Source: Betaproteobacteria bacterium
GTDB taxonomy: Bacteria; Pseudomonadota; Gammaproteobacteria; Burkholderiales; Casimicrobiaceae
Length of the DNA stretch: 64,000 nucleotides
Direction: 5' to 3'
NCBI GenBank assembly: GCA_016861105.1
Contig: BOKS01000009.1
Location: 62,001-126,000, forward strand
The notes under the pieces are model-generated. The model ran no database searches. It was not told the origin of the DNA and saw nothing but the letters and a program-made list of their open reading frames with translations. The position numbers and the translations under genes are program-made. Positions within the stretch are counted from its first letter, which is position 1; every line of letters starts with the position of its first letter. This document shows positions 37,008-45,819 of this stretch, one piece after another.

Positions 37008-39753
37008 CGGCGTGCGCTTCACGCTCGACGGGCGCGAGGTCGTCGCGCAGGCGGGGGAGACGCTGCTCGCCGTGGCCGACCGCGAGGGCGTGCCGGTCCC
37101 GCGGCTGTGCCACCTCGACGGCTACCGTCCGGACGGCAACTGCCGTTCGTGCGTGGTCGAGATCGACGGCGAGCGCGCGCTCGCCCCCGCGTGCTGCCGT
37201 ACTCCGGCACCCGGCATGCGCGTCAGCGCGAGCGGCGAGCGGGCGCGCCACGCGCAGCGCATCGTCGTCGAGCTGCTGCTCGCCGACGTGCACGACGACG
37301 CGGTGACGCGTCCCTACCGCCACGACTCCGAGCTCGCGCACTGGGCGCGCGTGCTGGGACTGGCGCGCTCGCGCTTTCCAGCCCGGCGTCCCGCCCCGGC
37401 CCCCGACGCCTCGCACCCCGCGATCGCCGTGCGGCTCGACGCGTGCATCCAGTGCGGCCGGTGCGTGCGCGCGTGCCGCGAGGAACAGGCCAACGACGTC
37501 ATCGGCATGGCGTGGCGCGGCGCGCACGCCCTTCCCGCCTTCGACGCCGCCGACCCGCTGGGCGCGAGCACGTGCGTGGCCTGCGGCGAGTGCGTGCAGG
37601 CCTGCCCCACCGGCGCGCTCGCGCCCGCGCACCAGGCGGCGCGCAGCGCGCCGGAACGAAGCGTCGACTCGCTGTGCCCCTATTGCGGCGTCGGCTGCGC
37701 CGTGCGCTACCACGTGCGCGAGGGCGGGATCGCCTACGTCGAGGGGGCCGACGGACCGGCGAACCGCGGCCGCCTGTGCGTCAAGGGGCGCTACGGCTTC
37801 GACTACGCGCGCCACCGCGACCGGCTGCGGCACCCGCTGGTGCGCCGCGAAGGCGCGGGCAAGTCGGCGCAGCTGCTCCCCCCCGAGCGCTTCGTCGAGG
37901 TGTTCCGGGAGGCGTCGTGGGACGAGGCGCTCGACCGCGCCGCGGCGGGCTTCCGCGCGCTCCGCGACGCTCACGGCCCGCGCTCGCTCGCAGGCTTCGG
38001 CTCGGCGAAAGGCAGCAACGAGGAAGCCTACCTGTTCCAGAAGCTCGTGCGCACCGGCTTTGGCACGAACAACGTCGACCACTGCACGCGGCTGTGCCAC
38101 GCCTCCAGCGTCGCGGCGCTGATGGAGGGCCTCGGCTCCGCCGCCGTGTCGAACCCCGTCGCCGACGTCCGTCACGCCGACTTCGTGCTGGTGATCGGCG
38201 CGAACCCCTCGGAGAACCACCCCGTCGCGGCCACGTGGATCAAGAACGCCGCGCGCCGGGGCACCTACCTCGTCGTCGCCGACCCGCGCCGCAGCCCGCT
38301 CGCGCGCCACGCGCAGCGCTGGCTCGGCTTCCGCCCGGACACCGACGTCGTGCTGCTGCAGGCGATGCTGCACACCCTCTTCGCCGAGGGCCTCGCCGAC
38401 GAGCGCTTCCTGCGCGAGCGCGCGTCGGCGGCCGACGCGCTGCGCGCCAGCGTCGCCGCCGCGACGCCCGAGGCGGCGGCCCTGGTCTGCGGCATCGACG
38501 CGGCGACGATCCGCGACGTCGCGCGCCGCTACGCGCGCGCGCGCGCGGCGATGATCCTGTGGGGCATGGGCGTCTCGCAGCACACGCACGGGACGGACAA
38601 CGCGCGATGCCTCATCGCGCTCGCGCTGGCCGCTGGCCAGATCGGCCGCCCCGGCGCGGGCCTGCACCCGCTGCGCGGGCAGAACAACGTGCAGGGCGCC
38701 TCGGACGCCGGGCTGATCCCGATGGTGTTTCCGGACTACCGCCGCGTGGGCGACGACGGCGTGCGCGCGTTCTTCGAACGCTACTGGGGCACGGCGCTCG
38801 ACGCGCAGCCCGGCCTGACCGTGGTCGAGATCACGCACGCGATCGCGGAGGGCGCGATCCGCGGCCTGTACGTGATGGGCGAGAACCCGGCGATGTCCGA
38901 TCCCGACGTGGCCCACGCGCGCGCGGCGCTCGCGAAGCTCGAGCACGTCGTCGTGCAGGACATCTTCCCCACGGAGACCGCGGGCTTCGCCGACGTGATC
39001 CTGCCCGCGTCGTCGTTCTACGAGAAGTGGGGCACGTTCACCAACACGGACCGCACCGTGCAGCTCGCGCGGGCGGTGGTCGACCCGCCGGGCGATGCCC
39101 GCGCCGATCTTGCGATCGTGCAGGCGCTCGCGCGCCGGCTGGGGCTCGACTGGCGCTACGACGGCCCCCATCACGGCGTCGCCGCGGTGTTCGACGAGAT
39201 GCGCCGCGCCATGCCGTCGATCGCTGGCATCACCTGGGCGCGGCTGCTGCGCGATGGCGCGGTCACCTACCCCTGCGCCGCCGAGGACGACCCCGGCGAG
39301 CCGGTCGTGTTCCGCGACCGCTTCCCCACGCCGGACGGCCGCGCCCGCCTCGTGCCGGTGCGCCGCACGCAGGCCGACGAGCTGCCGGACGCCGACTATC
39401 CGCTCGTGCTGATCACCGGCCGCCAGCTCGAGCACTGGCACACCGGAAGCATGACGCGGCGCGCCAGCGTGCTGGACGCGCTCGAGCCCGCCGCCTCGGC
39501 GTCGATGCATCCCGGCGACCTCGCCCGCCTCGGCCTCGCGCCCGGCCGGCGCGCGCGCATCGCGACGCGCCGCGGCGCGATCGAGCTGGCGCTGCGTGCC
39601 GACGAGGGCATCGCGCCCGGCAGCGTGTTCGTGCCCTTCGCCTACGTCGAGGCCGCGGCGAACCTTCTCACCAACGCGGCGCTCGATCCCGTCGGCAAGA
39701 TCCCCGAGTTCAAGTACTGCGCGGCGCGCGTGACGCCGGCAGCGACGGGGTGA
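36994..39753 (+). CDS. formate dehydrogenase catalytic subunit (molybdenum/tungsten, Fe-S)
   Basis: The 919-aa FdsA/FdhA-type protein has an N-terminal [2Fe-2S] domain (RLCHLDGYRPDGNCRSC). Two [4Fe-4S] ferredoxin clusters follow (CIQCGRCVRAC, CVACGECVQACPTG), then a further cluster (CPYCGVGCAV) and the bis-MGD molybdopterin fold. The metal-ligand Cys368 lies in CTRLCHASS, so this is a cysteine, not selenocysteine, enzyme. It oxidises formate to CO2 and hands electrons to the FdsG-FdsB fusion. The maturation gene fdhD (fdsC) and fdsD are not in the window, so they must be encoded elsewhere. Confidence 0.92.
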   Translation: MSSADGVRFTLDGREVVAQAGETLLAVADREGVPVPRLCHLDGYRPDGNCRSCVVEIDGERALAPACCRTPAPGMRVSASGERARHAQRIVVELLLADVHDDAVTRPYRHDSELAHWARVLGLARSRFPARRPAPAPDASHPAIAVRLDACIQCGRCVRACREEQANDVIGMAWRGAHALPAFDAADPLGASTCVACGECVQACPTGALAPAHQAARSAPERSVDSLCPYCGVGCAVRYHVREGGIAYVEGADGPANRGRLCVKGRYGFDYARHRDRLRHPLVRREGAGKSAQLLPPERFVEVFREASWDEALDRAAAGFRALRDAHGPRSLAGFGSAKGSNEEAYLFQKLVRTGFGTNNVDHCTRLCHASSVAALMEGLGSAAVSNPVADVRHADFVLVIGANPSENHPVAATWIKNAARRGTYLVVADPRRSPLARHAQRWLGFRPDTDVVLLQAMLHTLFAEGLADERFLRERASAADALRASVAAATPEAAALVCGIDAATIRDVARRYARARAAMILWGMGVSQHTHGTDNARCLIALALAAGQIGRPGAGLHPLRGQNNVQGASDAGLIPMVFPDYRRVGDDGVRAFFERYWGTALDAQPGLTVVEITHAIAEGAIRGLYVMGENPAMSDPDVAHARAALAKLEHVVVQDIFPTETAGFADVILPASSFYEKWGTFTNTDRTVQLARAVVDPPGDARADLAIVQALARRLGLDWRYDGPHHGVAAVFDEMRRAMPSIAGITWARLLRDGAVTYPCAAEDDPGEPVVFRDRFPTPDGRARLVPVRRTQADELPDADYPLVLITGRQLEHWHTGSMTRRASVLDALEPAASASMHPGDLARLGLAPGRRARIATRRGAIELALRADEGIAPGSVFVPFAYVEAAANLLTNAALDPVGKIPEFKYCAARVTPAATG

Positions 39754-39790
39754 CTTCCCCCGGCGGAGCCGGGACGCCTTCCCCGTCCGG

Positions 39791-39968
39791 CTAGCGGGCT
39801 GTAGCGGGGGATGCGGTAGTGACCGACAGGGGTACGGCGCCGCTGTTCGCGCCGAGTGCAAGGCCCCCTTGTGACGCAAGGGCGGCTCCCCTTGCTAGCA
39901 AGGGCAACGAAGCAATCGGCGCGAAGAGCAGGCCAGGCGCTGTCGATTCCCCCGTTACAGCCCACTAG
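39791..39968. repeat. MITE-like element with 21-bp terminal inverted repeats
   Basis: CTAGCGGGCTGTAGCGGGG plus GA (39791-39811) and its near-perfect inverse at 39948-39968 (two mismatches) bound a 178-bp non-coding stretch. Both outer ends are CTAG. The inside holds a perfect 16-base palindrome CCCTTGCTAGCAAGGG and a related CCCTTG/CAAGGG hairpin. The right terminus overlaps the last bases of dctM and provides its TAG stop. It could also act as a terminator between the convergent fdh and dct operons. Confidence 0.6.
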
Positions 39969-41251
39969 TGCCCGAACGTCCGCGGCAGCCAGAGCGAGAG
40001 CTGCGGCACGAAGGTCACGATCGCGAGGGCGAGCAGCATGGCGCCGTAGAACGGCCACAGCTGGCGGGCCACCTGCTCCATCGTGACCTTCCCGATCGCG
40101 CACCCGACGAACAGGGTCGAGCCCACCGGCGGCGTGATCAGACCGATGCCGAGGTTGATGATCATGATCATGCCGAAGTGCACCGGATCGACGCCCATCA
40201 GCTTCACGACGGGCAGCAGGATCGGCGTCGAGATCAGGATCATCGGCGCCATGTCCATGACCGTCCCGAGCAGCAGCAGCAGCAGGTTGATCAGCAGCAG
40301 CATCGCGTACTTGTTGTCCGTGATCGCCGTGAGCAGCGACGCCGCCTTCGCCGGGACCTGCATGATGGCCATCATGTAGCCGAAGGCGGCCGAGAACCCG
40401 ATCAGCATCATGACCATGCCGACCGTCTTGACCGTCCGGTGCATCAGGATCGGCAGGTCGCGCCACTTGTAGTCCCGGTAGATGAACATCGTCACCAGGA
40501 ACGCGTAGACGCAGGCGACCGCGGCGGACTCGGTGGCCGTGAAGACCCCGGAGAGGATCCCGCCCAGGATGATGAAGATGGTCACCAGCCCCCACAGCGC
40601 GTCGACCACGACCTTCAGGGCCTTGCGGAGCGTCAGCGGTTCGCTGCGCACCACCTCCATCTTCCGCGTCTTCCACAGCACCAGCCCGATCAGGCACGCG
40701 CCGAACAGCAGGCCGGGGAAGACGCCGGCCAGGAACAGCGAGGCGATCGAGATGGTCCCGCCGGCGGCGAGCGAGTAGATGACCGCGTTGTGGGAGGGCG
40801 GGATCACGACCGCCTGCACCGATCCACAGATCGTCAGCGTCGTCGCGAAGACGCGCGAGTATCCCTGCTTCACCATCTGCGGGATCATCACCGAGCCGAT
40901 CGACGCCGTGTCGGCGACGGCCGACCCGGAGATGCAGCCGAAGAAGGTCGACGCGAGGATGTTGACCAGCGCCAGCCCGCCGCGGATGGCGCCGACGAAC
41001 AGCTTGGCGAGGTTGATCAGGCGCCCCGCCATGCCGCCCTCGGCCATGATCGCGCCGGCCAGCACGAAGAACGGGATCGCTAGCAGCGCGAAGTCGTCGG
41101 ATCCGTCGGAGATCTTCAGCATCACCGCCTCGAGCGGGATGTCGACCCACAGGGCAGTGACGATGGCGGCGAGGCCGAGCGCGTAGGCGATCGGCACGCC
41201 GACCGCGGCGGTGACGGCGAACGTCAGCAGCAGCACGAGGGCGTCGGGCAT
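39965..41251 (-). CDS. dctM: TRAP transporter large permease (DctM)
   Basis: The 428-aa integral membrane protein has the TRAP-T large-subunit pattern (about 11-12 helices): AIPFFVLAGAIMAEGGMAGRLI, GCISGSAVADTASIGSVMIPQM and a C-terminal MDMAPMILISTPILLPVV. It drives Na+-coupled uptake of an organic acid delivered by DctP. The gene is spaced three bases from dctQ. The final residues read LWLPRTFGH and the stop lies inside the end of an inverted-repeat element. Confidence 0.92.
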   Translation of the reverse strand: MPDALVLLLTFAVTAAVGVPIAYALGLAAIVTALWVDIPLEAVMLKISDGSDDFALLAIPFFVLAGAIMAEGGMAGRLINLAKLFVGAIRGGLALVNILASTFFGCISGSAVADTASIGSVMIPQMVKQGYSRVFATTLTICGSVQAVVIPPSHNAVIYSLAAGGTISIASLFLAGVFPGLLFGACLIGLVLWKTRKMEVVRSEPLTLRKALKVVVDALWGLVTIFIILGGILSGVFTATESAAVACVYAFLVTMFIYRDYKWRDLPILMHRTVKTVGMVMMLIGFSAAFGYMMAIMQVPAKAASLLTAITDNKYAMLLLINLLLLLLGTVMDMAPMILISTPILLPVVKLMGVDPVHFGMIMIINLGIGLITPPVGSTLFVGCAIGKVTMEQVARQLWPFYGAMLLALAIVTFVPQLSLWLPRTFGH

Positions 41252-41254
41252 GGC

Positions 41255-41779
41255 CTACTCCACGGCGGCCGTGTCGCTGTGGACGACGGAGTCCGACGGA
41301 AGCTCGCCGACCCAGACCCACTCGATGAGGAACAGGAGGGTGAGCACGCCGCCGACCGGGATGGGGAGGTAGGCGATGCCCACGGGAAGCCAGGGAAACT
41401 CGGCGATCGTCTGGTGCATCATCCCCTGCACGAGCTTCGCGCCCCAGACGACCATGAACAGCACCGTCACGACCATCAGCGCCTTCGTCACGTTGCGCAA
41501 CACGCCGCGCGCCCGCTCGCCGACGTTCTCGGTCAGCGCCTTGATCGCGACGTGGACCTTGGCGCGGAACACGCCGGCCCCGCCGACGAACGTGAACATC
41601 ACCATCATCAGCACCGAGAACGGCTCGGGCCAGCTCGCCGGCGAGTTCATCACGTACCGCATGAACACGCCGTAGGGGACGGCGAGCGTGATGGCGACGA
41701 TCGCGAGCGCCGAGATGCCGATGCAGAAGACGTAAAGCGCCTCCATGGCGCGCACGTAGGCCGCTTTCCCCGATGTCAC
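41255..41779 (-). CDS. dctQ: TRAP transporter small permease (DctQ)
   Basis: The 174-aa four-helix small subunit has MEALYVFCIGISALAIVAIT, FMRYVMNSPASWPEPFSVLM, KALMVVTVLFMVVWGAKLVQ and LPIPVGGVLTLLFLIEWVW. GTG 41779 is chosen because GGGGAGG lies four bases upstream. ATG 41746, 11 codons in, is weaker. It links DctP recognition to DctM. It lies between dctP (72 bases upstream) and dctM. Confidence 0.88.
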   Translation of the reverse strand: MTSGKAAYVRAMEALYVFCIGISALAIVAITLAVPYGVFMRYVMNSPASWPEPFSVLMMVMFTFVGGAGVFRAKVHVAIKALTENVGERARGVLRNVTKALMVVTVLFMVVWGAKLVQGMMHQTIAEFPWLPVGIAYLPIPVGGVLTLLFLIEWVWVGELPSDSVVHSDTAAVE

Positions 41780-41851
41780 GAATCCTCCCCCTCGACGGGC
41801 GTGAAGGCGCAGCCGCCGGAAGCGGCGGCTGCGCACGCTCCGATGGGCGCG

Positions 41852-42847
41852 CTAGGTCGCCTGGATCTGCTTCAGCAGCGCGGCGTACTTGGACCCGTAC
41901 TTGTCGCGGACCGGCTGGGTAGCCTGGAAGAACGCGTTCTTGTCGACCTCGACGAACTGGACGCCCGCCGCCTTCAGCTTGTCGACCGCCTGCTTCGTGT
42001 ACGCGTCCCACAGCTGCCGCTGCTCGAGCTGCGCCTCGCGCGAGAGCTTGCGCACCATCGCCTGGTCCTCCTTCGACAGCGTGTCCCAGGTGCGCCGGCT
42101 GAAGACGAAGATCTCGGGGATGATCAGGTGGCCGGTCAGGCTGTAGACCTTGCTGACCGTGTAGTGGTTCTGCGCGAGCAGCGTCGGCGGATTGTTCTCG
42201 GCGCCGTCGACCACCCCGGTCTGCAGCGCGGTGTAGAGCTCGTTGAAGCCCATCGCCACGCCGGTGCCGCCCATCGCGTTCATCGTCTCGACGAAGATGG
42301 GGTTGCCCATCATCCGGATCTTCATGCCCTTGAGGTCGCCGGGCTTCGAGACCGGCTTGTTCGAGTAGACGTTGCGCGTGCCGGCATCCATCCAGCCGAG
42401 CGCGATCAGGCGGCTCTGAGGGCTCGCGCTGATGTCGTCGAGCATCTTCTGGCCGATCGGGCCGTCGATGACGCGGCGCATCTGCGCCTCGTCCTTGAAG
42501 ACGAACGGCAGGTTGAACACGTTGAGGTCGTCGACCACCGGCCCCATCGCGCCCACCGAGATCCGCGCGATCTGCAGGGCGCCGACCTGCGCCTGCTCGA
42601 TCATCTCCTTCTCGCCGCCGAGCTGCATCGACGGGAACATCTGGATCGAGATGCGGCCGTTGGTCTGCGTCTCGAGCTTCTTGCCCATCCGCTGGATCGC
42701 CTCCACCGTCGGATACCCGAGCGGATGGACGTCCGAGGCCTTCCACACCTGCTTCTGCTGCGCGAGCGCCGGACGCATCCCGCCCAGCGCGGCGGCCGCG
42801 GCCAGCGCCGCGGAAGAACGAACGAACTGACGACGGTTGCCTTGCAT
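41852..42847 (-). CDS. dctP: TRAP transporter substrate-binding protein (DctP)
   Basis: The 331-aa periplasmic binding protein has an arginine-rich signal (MQGNRRQFVRSSAALAAAAA to PALAQ), possibly Tat-dependent. The TRAP-type carboxylate-binding region is GMKIRMMGNPIFVETMNAMG, with the conserved arginine that clamps an acid group. GVVDGAENNPPT follows. AGGAGGAGCCA precedes ATG. It diverges from an IclR regulator, so the substrate is probably a carboxylate inducer of that regulator. Confidence 0.92.
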   Translation of the reverse strand: MQGNRRQFVRSSAALAAAAALGGMRPALAQQKQVWKASDVHPLGYPTVEAIQRMGKKLETQTNGRISIQMFPSMQLGGEKEMIEQAQVGALQIARISVGAMGPVVDDLNVFNLPFVFKDEAQMRRVIDGPIGQKMLDDISASPQSRLIALGWMDAGTRNVYSNKPVSKPGDLKGMKIRMMGNPIFVETMNAMGGTGVAMGFNELYTALQTGVVDGAENNPPTLLAQNHYTVSKVYSLTGHLIIPEIFVFSRRTWDTLSKEDQAMVRKLSREAQLEQRQLWDAYTKQAVDKLKAAGVQFVEVDKNAFFQATQPVRDKYGSKYAALLKQIQAT

Positions 42848-42983
42848 TGGCTCCTCCTGGGTTGGCTGATCGCGTCGCCGGCCCCGCCGGCACCGCGCCT
42901 CCGCTCGCGCCTTGTTCGTCGGTCGGCCGCGCGAGCGGCACATCCTAACAGCGCCGCGGGGCGTTCCGGCAGGTCGCCGCGGT

Positions 42984-43012
42984 GCTGCGGTGCGAGATGA
43001 TGCCACCGCAGC
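42984..43012. promoter_or_regulatory. inverted repeat between dctP and iclR-type gene
   Basis: GCTGCGGTG (42984-42992) and CACCGCAGC (43004-43012) are perfect 9-base arms with an 11-base spacer. They lie 58 bases before the regulator start and 137 bases from dctP. This is a plausible operator for the neighbouring IclR protein. No clear -35/-10 pair was identified. Confidence 0.4.
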
Positions 43013-43069
43013 GCTCCGGGCGGGAGACCTGCCTGTGGCAAGATAGCAGACTCCCCCGCCAGCCCCCCG

Positions 43070-43906
43070 ATGCCGCACCGCTTCACCCCGCCGCCGACGC
43101 GCCGCGGCCGCACGCCGGCGAAGCCCGGCGCCGTCACCGGCCAGGTGCAGAGTCTCACGCGCGGACTGTCGATCCTCGAGGCGCTGGGCAAGGCCGAGGG
43201 CGGCCTGACCTTGACGGACGTCGCCCAGCGCGTCGGCCTGGCCCCGTCGACCGCGCACCGGCTGCTCGCGACGCTGGAGAAGATGGGCTACGTGTTCCAG
43301 GCCGGGGACCTCGGCCTGTGGTACGTCGGCCTGCAGGCCTTCACCGTCGGGTCGAGCTTCCTCGCCTCACGCGACTGGGTCGCGCAGAGCCACCCCTACA
43401 TGCGCCGGCTGATGGAGCAGGTCGGCGAGACCGCGAACCTCGCGATCCTCGACGGCACCGAGGCCGTGTTCATCGACCAGGTCCAGTGCCGCGAGACGAT
43501 GCGCACGATCGTGCGCCTGGGCAGCCGCGTCCCGCTGCACGCCTCGGGCGTGGGCAAGGCGATCTTCGCGACGCTGCCCGACGAGCAGATCGACGCGATC
43601 CTCAAGGTCAAGGGGCTGCCGCGGATCACCGACACGACGATCACCTCGCCCGAGACGATGTGGGCGAGCCTGCGCGTCATCCGCCAGCGCGGCTTCTCGT
43701 TCGACGACGAGGAGCACCTCGTGGGCACGCGCTGCGTCGCGAGCCCGATCTACGACGAGCACGCCGAGTCGCTCGGCGCGATCTCGCTGGCGGGACCGGT
43801 CTCGCGGCTGCCCGACGCGCGCATCCGGCAGCTCGGGCCGGTCGTCGCCCACACCGCCGAGGAGATCACGCGCAAGCTCGGCGGCCGCTGGCCGCACCCG
43901 TTCTGA
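43070..43906 (+). CDS. IclR-family transcriptional regulator
   Basis: The 278-aa protein has an N-terminal winged helix (residues 25-85: SLTRGLSILEALGKAEGG, TDVAQRVGLAPSTAHRLLATLEKMGYV) and a C-terminal IclR effector domain (TANLAILDGTEAVFIDQVQ, HASGVGKAIFATLPDEQI, GTRCVASPIYDEHAES). IclR regulators bind small carboxylates or aromatics. Divergent placement from dctPQM suggests it controls the TRAP transporter and possibly itself through the 42984-43012 repeat. Confidence 0.9.
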   Translation: MPHRFTPPPTRRGRTPAKPGAVTGQVQSLTRGLSILEALGKAEGGLTLTDVAQRVGLAPSTAHRLLATLEKMGYVFQAGDLGLWYVGLQAFTVGSSFLASRDWVAQSHPYMRRLMEQVGETANLAILDGTEAVFIDQVQCRETMRTIVRLGSRVPLHASGVGKAIFATLPDEQIDAILKVKGLPRITDTTITSPETMWASLRVIRQRGFSFDDEEHLVGTRCVASPIYDEHAESLGAISLAGPVSRLPDARIRQLGPVVAHTAEEITRKLGGRWPHPF

Positions 43907-43946
43907 CCGGGCGCACGCGTTGCGCCGGCCGCGGCGGCGCTGGCGG

Positions 43947-44240
43947 TTACTTCGCCGTGGCGACCGCCTGCGGCGGTGCGTCGGCCGCGAGACCCTGCCG
44001 GCGGTCGGCCTCCAGCGCCGTCTTCGCGTAGCGCTGGGGGACGACGGCGTAGAAGTGGCGCGTCATCAGCGCGAAGCGGCGCAACTGCGTGGTGCCCTCC
44101 CGCGCGGCCTCGCACGCGCGGCGCTGGTCGATGCCGCGCGGCGCGGCGCAGTCGACGGGTGCCGCGGACGATTGCGCGAGCGCGGAGGCGGAGAGCGTGG
44201 CCGCGAGGCAGGTCGCGGCGATGGCGTGGCGGGCTGGCAT
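43947..44240 (-). CDS. small secreted hypothetical protein
   Basis: The 97-aa protein has a clear signal peptide (MPARHAIAATCLAATLSASALAQ). The mature part of about 75 residues is charged and contains two cysteines (VDCAAPRGIDQRRACEA). ATG 44240 was chosen for the signal peptide. The family is not recognised. It is convergent with the IclR gene and lies 174 bases downstream of nagZ. Confidence 0.55.
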   Translation of the reverse strand: MPARHAIAATCLAATLSASALAQSSAAPVDCAAPRGIDQRRACEAAREGTTQLRRFALMTRHFYAVVPQRYAKTALEADRRQGLAADAPPQAVATAK

Positions 44241-44414
44241 GGGATGGCTCCGTGGCGTGGACGCGAGGCGCGCTCCCCGTTCCCCCGACGATCCGCCAGG
44301 GACGCCTCGACGACGCAGGTTAGCGGGCGGTGCAGCGCCGCTCAACGGCGAATCAGCCAACGCGGCGCGGGCCGTGGCGAACGGCGCGCCGCCGGAGGCG
44401 AGCCGCCGCGGCGA

Positions 44415-45395
44415 TCAGCGCGCAGGGCAGGCGCCCGCGGCGCGGCCGGCGACGCGCGCCCAGCGCGCCGCGAGCTGCGGGGCGATCGCCGGCCGCCAGC
44501 GTGACAGCAGCGCGTCCGCCGCCTCCATCTCGTTGCAGGTGAGCGCGACGTCGCAGCCGGCCGCGAGCGCCGCCTGCGCGCGCGCGACGATGTCGCCTGC
44601 GCCCGTGGCGCCCGCCATGCCGAGGTCGTCGGAGAAGAGCAGCCCGTCGAAGCGCAGGCGCTCGCGGAGCATCGTCGTGCACCAGAACGGGGAATAGCCG
44701 GCCGGCAGGGGATCGATCGACGGATAGACGACGTGCGCCGCCATGACCGCCTCCATGCCGTCGCGCGCGAGAGCGGCGAACGGCACGAGGTCGTCGGCGA
44801 GCATCGCGTCCAGCCGCCGCTCGTCGACCGGCAACTCGGCGTGCGAGTCCGCGGCCACGAAGCCGTGTCCCGGGAAGTGCTTGCCGCAGGCGGCCATGCC
44901 GCCGGCCGCGAGGCCCCGCCGCAACGCGCAGCCCAGGTGGGCGACGGCGTTGGGATTGCGGTGCAGCGCGCGGTCGCCGATGATCGTCGACGCGCCGTGG
45001 TCGAGGTCGAGCACGGGCGCGAACGCGAGGTCCACGCCATGCGCGCGCAATTCGCTCGCGAGCGTCCACCCGAGGCGGACCGCCTCGCCCTCGGCGAGCG
45101 CCACGTCGCAGTCCCAACGCTCGCCGAGGCTGCGCATCGCCGGAATCGCGGTGAAGCCGTCGCGGAAGCGCTGGACGCGTCCGCCCTCGTGATCGACCGC
45201 GATCACCGGCGCGGGATCGCGCAGCGCGCGGATCGACGCGGTCAGGGCGTCGAGCTGATCGCAGCCGGCGAAATTGCGCGCGAACAGGATCACGCCGCCG
45301 ACGAGCGGGTGCAGCAGGCGCTCGCGGTCGGCGGTGGTGAGCTCGCAGCCCTCGATGCCGAGCATGACGGGACCGCGGGGAAGTTGCTTGTTCAT
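44415..45395 (-). CDS. nagZ: beta-N-acetylhexosaminidase (peptidoglycan recycling)
   Basis: The 326-aa glycoside hydrolase family 3 enzyme removes N-acetylglucosamine from muropeptides in the cytosol. Landmarks are GVILFARNF, VIAVDHEGGRVQRF, CGKHFPGHGFVAADSHAELP (the conserved KHFPGHG with the catalytic histidine on its loop) and LLFSDDLGMAGA with the nucleophile aspartate. Length is normal for a single-domain proteobacterial NagZ. It ends the housekeeping block. The upstream side, where acpS is expected, holds tandem repeats. Confidence 0.94.
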   Translation of the reverse strand: MNKQLPRGPVMLGIEGCELTTADRERLLHPLVGGVILFARNFAGCDQLDALTASIRALRDPAPVIAVDHEGGRVQRFRDGFTAIPAMRSLGERWDCDVALAEGEAVRLGWTLASELRAHGVDLAFAPVLDLDHGASTIIGDRALHRNPNAVAHLGCALRRGLAAGGMAACGKHFPGHGFVAADSHAELPVDERRLDAMLADDLVPFAALARDGMEAVMAAHVVYPSIDPLPAGYSPFWCTTMLRERLRFDGLLFSDDLGMAGATGAGDIVARAQAALAAGCDVALTCNEMEAADALLSRWRPAIAPQLAARWARVAGRAAGACPAR

Positions 45396-45412
45396 GCCGT
45401 CCGCGCAAGACA

Positions 45413-45819
45413 GGACGCCGGGTCCCCGCCTGCGCGGGGACGGCGCACGTCGCGTGATGCGCGCTGCGCGCGCGACCGCAAAGACGGTGGGGCCCCGCCT
45501 GCGTGGGGACGGCGCACGTCGCGTGATGCGCGCTGCGCGCGCGACCGCAAAGACGCTGGGTCCTCGCCTGCGCGGGGACGGCGCACGTCGCGTGATGCGC
45601 GCTGCGCGCGCGACCGCAAAGACGCTGGGTCCCCGCCTGCGCGGGGACGGCGCACGTCGCGTGATGCGCGCTGCGCGCGCAACCGCAAAGACGCTGGGTC
45701 CCCGCCTGCGCGGGGACGGCGCACGTCGCGTGATGCGCGCTGCGCGCGCAACCGCAAAGACACTGGGTCCCCGCCTGCGCGGGGACGGCGCACGTCGCGT
45801 GATGCGCGCTGCGCGCGCA
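45413..45819. repeat. six-copy 69-bp tandem repeat array replacing acpS
   Basis: GCGCACGTCGCGTGATGCGC recurs at 45443, 45512, 45581, 45650, 45719 and 45788, exactly 69 bases apart. Each unit carries the hairpin GTCCCCGCCTGCGCGGGGAC (variants in copies 2 and 3). A 69-base period keeps all frames open as 23-residue repeats, so the ORFs here are not evidence of a gene. The last unit ends in an 11-bp-stem palindrome (45799-45823) that crosses the pdxJ stop. The 424-base space between nagZ and pdxJ holds nothing else. Confidence 0.9.

Noticed and set aside
38083..38100. Selenocysteine formate dehydrogenase
   Set aside because: The metal-ligand codon is TGC (Cys368), not TGA.
45413..45819. CRISPR-like array
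   Set aside because: The whole 69-bp unit is repeated, so there are no unique spacers, and no cas genes are present.
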